A stretch of DNA of 31,770 nt from Prevotellaceae bacterium (lineage in GTDB: Bacteria > Bacteroidota > Bacteroidia > Bacteroidales > Bacteroidaceae), in contig QAML01000087.1 of assembly GCA_003150315.1 (NCBI GenBank), forward strand, positions 1 through 31,770, read 5' to 3'. Numbering within the stretch: position 1 is the first letter of the stretch; every line of letters begins with the position of its first letter. Shown here in pieces: positions 27,184-31,770 of the stretch. Position numbers and translations under genes: made by a program. Below the pieces are notes generated by a model. It searched no databases, was not told where the DNA came from, and worked only from the letters and a program-made list of their open reading frames with translations.

Positions 27184-27556
27184 ACCGTTTTTTTTTTGTG
27201 TAGTAACTTGAAAAACCTTGGGTATTTGTCTTTTTCTTCAAGTATAGATAACCATTTTTATCAACATCAAAAATTCCTTGAGCGAGTCTGTTTATATATC
27301 TGACTATCTTTTTTTGATTTTTAGGGATTCTTATTACTCTTCCGTCGGGGTCTATGAAAGTTACGGGATTATTGTTGCAAAAAGCGTATGGACTGATGTT
27401 GTAGTATTTTTCACACAGCGGATCGGGCGAAGTCCAAAAGGCAGCCGCAGGGTCGTACAGCCTTGCGCCGTAATCGTAAAGGTCGAGACCGCATTGTTCA
27501 TGATTATAACGGGTTAGTTTGTTGCAAATATAAAAAAAGAAGCGTAACAACACCAA
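27176..27556 (-). pseudogene. truncated Rhs core-domain fragment
   Basis: From about 27505 downwards the frame encodes the end of an RHS-repeat-associated core: LDLYDYGARLYDP, FWTSPDPLCEKYYNISPYAF and CNNNPVTFIDPDGR, the last being the conserved P...DPDG boundary after which variable toxin domains begin. Complete Rhs proteins have hundreds to thousands of residues before this point; none of that is present. Residues before Asn18 (MVLLRFFFYICNKL) are not Rhs-like and overlap a promoter, and no other ATG lies in the frame, so translation of the core piece is doubtful. It ends at RYD* where the A10 tract breaks the frame to the toxin domain. Confidence 0.82.
27188..27197 (-). other. A10 homopolymer at Rhs core/toxin frame break
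   Basis: Ten consecutive A residues on the coding (minus) strand lie just before the toxin-domain ATG. With A10 the core frame stops at 27176; with A9 or A12 it would read through as ...YYTKKNGMINSKN into the metallopeptidase frame. Confidence 0.85.
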
Positions 27557-27557
27557 A
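27525..27557 (-). promoter_or_regulatory. promoter before Rhs fragment (-33 and -7)
   Basis: On the minus strand TTTG (27557-27554), a 21-bp spacer and TATATTTG (27532-27525) match the Bacteroidota promoter consensus fully. The predicted start, about 27518-27521, is just before the Rhs-like sequence begins, so the cassette may be transcribed. Confidence 0.65.
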
Positions 27558-27733
27558 CAAACACACCGGTTTTAGCCGGGAAATTTTTCCCGAGCCGATA
27601 AAACATCGCTTGGAATCGGAAAGCTTTTTCTGCAAGTCGGAAAAACCTTGGAGTGAACATGAAATCTTTTATTTCACAACGAGAAAAAACTCCTGAAATC
27701 GGGAAATATTTCAGTCCAAAAAGCACCCCGGAA

Positions 27734-27817
27734 AACACACATGGCTTATCGCAAAAAATACAAGGCACTTATTTTAAAACAAGTGCCTTGTATTTTAAAA
27801 TATATGGCTTGTATTTT
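27734..27817 (+). repeat. 21-bp-unit array, copy D (4 units)
   Basis: Units lie at 27734-27754, 27755-27775, 27776-27796 and 27797-27817. Units 1 and 2 are forward (unit 1 diverged), units 3 and 4 inverted. Units 2 and 3 form a 42-bp palindrome with one mismatch. Sequence from 27681 to the array start resembles that before copy E. The array lies in the 391-bp gap between the Rhs fragment and the Nudix gene; the gap also holds an inverted repeat CGGGAAA...TTTCCCG near 27578 and nothing else I can name. Confidence 0.93.
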
Positions 27818-27947
27818 CCGCCTTTCCAAATATCTGAAATACAATATGGTAGAATACGATGTTTTTGAACGTTCCGCAGCATGGCAAAAAGGGGGAAACC
27901 ATGGTCGTTTCCCTTGGACTGTTGCGCAGATCGGAGACAGCGTTCCG

Positions 27948-28505
27948 CTAACGTGATTCGTACATATATTTATATAGAGGCGCAAGCATCAACGCCTGCA
28001 TGAATCCGCCGTTTGTCATTTCGCGCTTCACTTCTTTCTCACTCATGAGATGCACGGCTATGTCTTCGGTTTTCTCAAGATGCTGGTCTGAGATTTTTTC
28101 CACGCCCTCCGCCACAAAGCAATAGCACAGGTTGTTCATTGCTCCCGGATTCGGTGCTATTTTGGCGAGAAGCCGCCATTCGCCTCCGCCATACCCGGTT
28201 TCCTCCCACAGTTCTCGTTTTGCGGCATCAAGGGGTGATTTGTCTGATTCGTCTACAACGCCCGCCACAATTTCCCAGAAAACATCGTCAAGTCCGTGGC
28301 GATACTGACGTATCACCACATAGTCGCCGTTTTTTGTGCGGGCTATTATGTTTATCCACGCAGGATATTCCAACACATAGTATTCGTTGAGCACCACACC
28401 CGACGGCAGTTGCACGCAATCCCTGCGCGCCGTGAGCCACGGGCGTTTTATGAGATACTCGCTACCGAGGGTTTTCCACTTTTCTATGTTCTTTGTTTTT
28501 TCCAT
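27948..28505 (-). CDS. Nudix hydrolase, ADP-ribose pyrophosphatase-like
   Basis: The chosen start MEKTKNIEKWKTLGSEYL gives 185 residues; an upstream in-frame ATG at 28568 would add 21 unconserved residues. The Nudix box lies in AGVVDESDKSPLDAAKREL followed by WEETGY: the REL and EE metal-binding residues are intact, with one extra residue in the loop compared with the canonical spacing. The N-terminal beta region with YVVIRQYRHGLDDVFWEIVAG resembles ADP-ribose/nucleoside-diphosphate-sugar pyrophosphatases, which clear toxic nucleotide derivatives. Substrate is not certain. It is divergent from hisS with a 133-bp gap. Confidence 0.9.
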   Translation of the reverse strand: MEKTKNIEKWKTLGSEYLIKRPWLTARRDCVQLPSGVVLNEYYVLEYPAWINIIARTKNGDYVVIRQYRHGLDDVFWEIVAGVVDESDKSPLDAAKRELWEETGYGGGEWRLLAKIAPNPGAMNNLCYCFVAEGVEKISDQHLEKTEDIAVHLMSEKEVKREMTNGGFMQALMLAPLYKYMYESR

Positions 28506-28607
28506 TTCCTTTATGTTTCGGATATATTGAGAACGCGGATTATTTTGTTTTAGCGTGTGCGGAAGCATTTGGGCACTTGTTTTTTAGAAGATGTGAGTGG
28601 AAAAGCG

Positions 28608-28615
28608 TAATTTTG
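28608..28615 (+). promoter_or_regulatory. -7 box of hisS promoter
   Basis: TAATTTTG matches TAnnTTTG, 23 bases before the hisS start. It overlaps an upstream in-frame ATG, which supports the later start. No clear -33 element. Confidence 0.5.
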
Positions 28616-28638
28616 CAAAACGAAAAAAACTTATTAAG

Positions 28639-30015
28639 ATGGCAACAAAACCCTCAATACCCAAAGGCACACGCGACTTTATGCCACAGGAAATGGCGAA
28701 ACGCAATTATATTTTCAATACCATTCGTGAAGTTTACGAGCTTTACGGTTTCAGACAAATAGAAACGCCGGCACTCGAAAACCTTTCCACTCTCATGGGA
28801 AAGTATGGCGACGAGGGCGACAAGCTTCTTTTCAAGATTCTGAACAGCGGTAATTTTCTCAATGGCGTTTCGCAGGAGGATTTCAACTCGGAAAGTGTGG
28901 GCAAACTCGCAGCTCGTATATGCGAAAAGGGATTGCGCTACGACCTTACCGTGCCTTTTGCGCGTTTTGTGGTTCAACATCGCGATGACATAAAGATGCC
29001 CTTCCGCCGCTATCAGATACAGCCGGTGTGGAGAGCCGACCGCCCGCAGAAAGGAAGGTATCGCGAGTTTTACCAGTGCGATGCCGATGTGGTGGGAAGC
29101 GACTCGCTGCTCAACGAGGTGGAACTGGTTGAAATCATAGACGAGGTTTTCAGCCGTTTCGGCATACGTGTGGACATAAATATCAACAATCGCAAAATTC
29201 TTGCAGCCATTGCCGAGAAAATAGGTGCCGCCGACAAAATAACTGCAGTAACCGTGGCGATTGACAAACTTGAGAAAATCGGTCTCGAAGGCGTAGAGAA
29301 AGAATTGCTCGACGAAGGTATTTCGCAAGAAGCCGTGAAAGATCTCGAACCTATAATTGCTCTTTCGGGCAGCAACGAAGAAAAAATCGCCACAATGCGC
29401 AAGCAGTTTGAAAACAGCGAGACAGGAATGAAAGGCATCGGGGAAGTGGAGTTCGTGTTAGGCGCATTGAAAAATTCTTCTCTGAAAAATTCCGTAACTT
29501 TCAACCTTTCGCTCGCACGAGGTCTGAACTATTACACAGGATGTATATTCGAAGTAAAAGCTCTTGACTATGCGATAGGTTCCATAACCGGCGGCGGAAG
29601 ATATGACAACCTTACCGGCATTTTCGGAATGCCCGGACTTAGCGGTGTAGGCATTTCGTTTGGTGCCGACAGAATATATGACGTTCTCAACGGGCTGGAT
29701 CTTTATCCCAAGGAGGCGAAAACCGGCACTCAACTGCTGTTTGTGAATTTCGGCGGCGAGAAAGAAACTGCGCAATGTCTGACATTGGCAGCACAGGCAC
29801 GCAGAGCCGGAATACGAACAGAGATTTATCCCGACAGTGCCAAGATGAAAAAACAAATGTCATACGCTGCCGACAACAACATACCCTTTGTGGCTCTGAT
29901 CGGCGAGGACGAGGCGAAGTCGGGAACGGTTACGCTCAAAAACATGGAGCGTCATGAGCAGAACACACTCACTCCCGAAGAAATGATAAGCAAGATAAAG
30001 GAAAGCCTGTCCTGA
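28639..30015 (+). CDS. hisS: histidyl-tRNA synthetase
   Basis: HisS charges tRNA-His with histidine. The start [19 protein letters not shown] was chosen because IPKGTRDF is the family N-terminus; an ATG at 28597 adds 14 basic residues and lies upstream of the -7 box. The 458 residues contain class II motif 2 around [15 protein letters not shown], the His-specific [14 protein letters not shown] (HisRS motif), GGGRYDNL and [13 protein letters not shown], then the anticodon-binding domain (about 355-455). All are complete. It stands alone and converges on the M16 peptidase gene with a shared terminator. Confidence 0.97.
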   Translation: MATKPSIPKGTRDFMPQEMAKRNYIFNTIREVYELYGFRQIETPALENLSTLMGKYGDEGDKLLFKILNSGNFLNGVSQEDFNSESVGKLAARICEKGLRYDLTVPFARFVVQHRDDIKMPFRRYQIQPVWRADRPQKGRYREFYQCDADVVGSDSLLNEVELVEIIDEVFSRFGIRVDININNRKILAAIAEKIGAADKITAVTVAIDKLEKIGLEGVEKELLDEGISQEAVKDLEPIIALSGSNEEKIATMRKQFENSETGMKGIGEVEFVLGALKNSSLKNSVTFNLSLARGLNYYTGCIFEVKALDYAIGSITGGGRYDNLTGIFGMPGLSGVGISFGADRIYDVLNGLDLYPKEAKTGTQLLFVNFGGEKETAQCLTLAAQARRAGIRTEIYPDSAKMKKQMSYAADNNIPFVALIGEDEAKSGTVTLKNMERHEQNTLTPEEMISKIKESLS

Positions 30016-30075
30016 TAGTCCTGCACCACCACCCCTTTGCGGGGATTTGCGAGGGGACACGGACCAAAGGAAAAG

Positions 30076-30105
30076 ATTAAAGGCGGCTCAAGAGCCGCCT
30101 TTAAT
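30076..30105. terminator. bidirectional terminator between hisS and M16 gene
   Basis: A 14-bp perfect stem (30076-30089 with 30092-30105; core AAAGGCGGCTC) has a two-base loop and A/T-rich ends. It overlaps the stop codon of the minus-strand peptidase gene at 30101-30103. Confidence 0.88.
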
Positions 30106-31324
30106 TATATATAAGCGTTGTAAGTTTGTCGGGAGAAATGACATCTCTTGCCGCAAGCATCACTTCCTCGGCAGTGAGAGCGTCTATGGCGCGGCACTGT
30201 GCATCGATGTCGCGCAGTCGGTTGAATTTGGCGAACGCACGTCCCATGCCTATTGCGTAACTGTTGAAACTGTCGCGCGAGAGTTGCAGTTGTCCCTTAA
30301 GCCTGCGCTTTGCCATCGAAAGACGCGAGGGAGTGAGCGGCGCGGAAGTAACACGAGCAAGTTCGGAAACCAGAAGTTTGCGGCAGCGAGCCACATTTTT
30401 CGGGTCGCAACCGAAGTAAACGCCCCAAACTCCCGTGTCGCTGTAAGAAGCCACATAGCTTTCCACCGTATAAACCAATGCGCTGTGCTCACGCAATATT
30501 ATATTAAGGCGCGAACTCATTCCCGAACCGCCGAGAATGTTGTTGAGCAAAAAGAAAGCCGTTCTCCTTTTGTCCGTGGCACTGAAAGCGCGTGAACCCA
30601 CTATCACATGAGCCTGATGGGTCTTCTTGTCGTGCACCACTTCGCGCGCCTCATACGGCGGAAGAGCCGCTTCCTGTTTTACGGCAGGCGCGGAGTCGAG
30701 TCCGGACGTGGCTTTTTCGAGAAGTTTCACTATTCTGGCAAATTCGGCATCGGCATAAACATAAAACGTACAGTTTGCCGGGCGGTAGAAACGCTGCGTG
30801 AAATTCACGGCATCAGCAGTGGTGTAAGTCTTGAGGCGTGCGGCATTGCCGAGAATGTTTCTGCCCAGCGGATGGTCCTTAAAAAGCAGTTCCTCGAACT
30901 CATCGAAAATAAGTTCGGCGGGGTTGTCGTTGTAGCTCTCTATCTCATCGGAAATGACTTCCACCTCCTTGTCAATCTCGCGCTGGGGATATCGGCTGTG
31001 AAACACCATGTCGCTCAACACATCTATGGCTCTGGGCAACTCGCCTTTGGGAATGGCGGTATAGTAAACCGTCTCTTCCTTGCCTGTATAGGCATTCAAA
31101 TCGCCGCCTACGCTTTCGAGCGCATTGTTTATGTGCCACGAGTTGCGACGTTCGGTGCCTTTGAAACTGACATGCTCTATGAAATGAGCCATTCCCTCTT
31201 CGTCAGGATTTTCATTGCGCGTGCCGGCATAAACCACGTATCCGCAATAAGCCACACCCGTGGACGAAGGTTCGAAAATAACTTTCAACCCGTTTGTAAG
31301 GGTCGTTGTCTGAAAATTTCCCAT
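30101..31324 (-). CDS. M16-family zinc peptidase (pitrilysin/insulinase-like)
   Basis: This 407-residue protein is a single-unit M16 peptidase of the processing-peptidase type. The inverted zinc motif HFIEH is at 47-51, with the distal Glu in the EVISDEIESYNDNP region (about 124-137). The second, non-catalytic half (about 220-407) includes LNNILGGSGMSSRL, the substrate-binding block, and REHSALVYTVES. No signal peptide is visible, so it is probably cytoplasmic. In bacteria such proteins process or degrade peptides; the substrate is unknown. A -7 box ends seven bases before the ATG, so the mRNA may be leaderless. Confidence 0.93.
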   Translation of the reverse strand: MGNFQTTTLTNGLKVIFEPSSTGVAYCGYVVYAGTRNENPDEEGMAHFIEHVSFKGTERRNSWHINNALESVGGDLNAYTGKEETVYYTAIPKGELPRAIDVLSDMVFHSRYPQREIDKEVEVISDEIESYNDNPAELIFDEFEELLFKDHPLGRNILGNAARLKTYTTADAVNFTQRFYRPANCTFYVYADAEFARIVKLLEKATSGLDSAPAVKQEAALPPYEAREVVHDKKTHQAHVIVGSRAFSATDKRRTAFFLLNNILGGSGMSSRLNIILREHSALVYTVESYVASYSDTGVWGVYFGCDPKNVARCRKLLVSELARVTSAPLTPSRLSMAKRRLKGQLQLSRDSFNSYAIGMGRAFAKFNRLRDIDAQCRAIDALTAEEVMLAARDVISPDKLTTLIYN

Positions 31325-31331
31325 GATTCTG

Positions 31332-31339
31332 CAAAATTA
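31332..31339 (-). promoter_or_regulatory. -7 box of M16 peptidase gene
   Basis: On the minus strand TAATTTTG matches TAnnTTTG and ends seven bases before the ATG. No matching -33 element is seen. Confidence 0.5.
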
Positions 31340-31479
31340 CGCAGAATATTTCTCTCTGTCATCCTTTGCCCACGCAAACATGTGCCGATGTCCGGGCACA
31401 ACAAACCGGGAAATCCCGATGAAAGCAGAAAAAACTCATTCGCGACGGGGAGTATTTTAGGGCGGCTCGGGGAAGCAAA

Positions 31480-31563
31480 AAAACATAAGGCATCTTGCAA
31501 AAAATACAAGGCATATATTTTAAAATACAAGGCACTTATTTTAAAATAAGTGCCTTGTATTTT
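31480..31563 (+). repeat. 21-bp-unit array, copy E (4 units)
   Basis: Units lie at 31480-31500, 31501-31521, 31522-31542 and 31543-31563; three forward, one inverted. Units 3 and 4 are exact reverse complements, giving a perfect 42-bp palindrome with no spacer (31522-31563). The decamer AACTTACAAA follows at 31592-31601. The array lies in the final 446-bp non-coding stretch, which also ends in a run of 13 T residues (31753-31765); I see no gene there. Confidence 0.96.
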
Positions 31564-31591
31564 TCTCGAAAAATGACATCTGATTTTCAAC

Positions 31592-31601
31592 AACTTACAA
31601 A
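31592..31601 (+). other. conserved decamer downstream of array E
   Basis: AACTTACAAA lies 28 bases after array E, as after arrays A and C. Confidence 0.7.
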
Positions 31602-31770
31602 GGCATAAAAACAAGCCATTTTTGCACCCCGTTTTCCGCCCCGCAAAGCCCGACAAAAACGAAAAAGCAAAAAAGTGCGTTTTTATGTTCCGACAATGGC
31701 ATTATTCCCCTTTTTCAAGCGCATTTTAAATCGTTTTAACCATACATCTACGTTTTTTTTTTTTTAGTCA

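Noticed and set aside
27734..27817. CRISPR array
   Set aside because: The 21-bp units abut without spacers, alternate in orientation, always number four, and no cas genes are present.
31285..31656. Minus-strand open frame running through array E (123 codons), and a similar plus-strand frame at 27741-27956 through array D
   Set aside because: They arise from the stop-free 21-bp repeats and show no independent protein similarity or start signals.

Overview
This window looks like a chromosomal segment of a Bacteroidales bacterium, probably Prevotellaceae-like; the rank below order is a guess. Evidence from the sequence: the tRNA-Glu/rpsT/gyrB neighbourhood, a 652-residue GyrB, Bacteroidota-restricted families (a DUF4292-type lipoprotein, a YbeY lacking the usual third histidine), little Shine-Dalgarno signal, and repeated -7 boxes of the Bacteroidota form TAnnTTTG, some with a TTTG or TTG element about 20 bp upstream. 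Most genes are housekeeping.

Layout. 1-3252 (+): the 3' part of tRNA-Glu, rpsT, a LysE-family exporter and gyrB. 3649-5634: a secreted GH43-like glycosidase (-) divergent from a WYL-domain regulator (+), then a small membrane protein (+). 6369-9850 (-): RlpA-like lipoprotein-type wall protein (secreted), then the run purD, integral membrane protein, YqaA/DedA-like protein. 9978-10283: divergent tRNA-Arg(TCT) and tRNA-Val(CAC). 10391-11929: two unknown proteins pointing at each other. 12091-23601 (-): a 12-gene collinear run (dut, TPR protein, DUF4292 lipoprotein, EnvC-like protein, sufS, ybjQ-like, rnhB, ruvB, ybeY, terC, sufC, sufD). 23716-26134 (+): rnpA, yidD, tatD, nadA. 26286-27556 (-): a broken piece of an Rhs protein followed by a HELxGH metallopeptidase toxin-like domain and a likely immunity protein. 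27948-31324: Nudix hydrolase (-), hisS (+), M16 peptidase (-).

How the genes work together. dut/rnhB/ruvB/gyrB serve nucleotide hygiene and DNA maintenance; sufS, sufC and sufD belong to the SUF iron-sulfur assembly pathway, and NadA is itself an Fe-S enzyme; rnpA, ybeY, hisS, rpsT and the tRNAs serve translation; the TPR protein, lipoprotein, EnvC-like and RlpA-like proteins act at the envelope. sufB is not in the window, although sufC and sufD are adjacent.

The most striking structure is not a gene. Five intergenic arrays (3471, 6195, 11054, 27734 and 31480) are each built of exactly four 21-bp units (84 bp) in direct and inverted order around the core AAGGCA/TGCCTT. One inverted pair forms a perfect 42-bp palindrome. 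Three copies are followed, 28-29 nt later, by the same decamer AACTTACAAA. Every non-coding gap longer than 300 bp in the window contains exactly one array. I do not recognise this as a named family. The second point of interest is the orphan Rhs toxin cassette, where a run of ten A residues sits exactly at the frame break between Rhs core and toxin domain.
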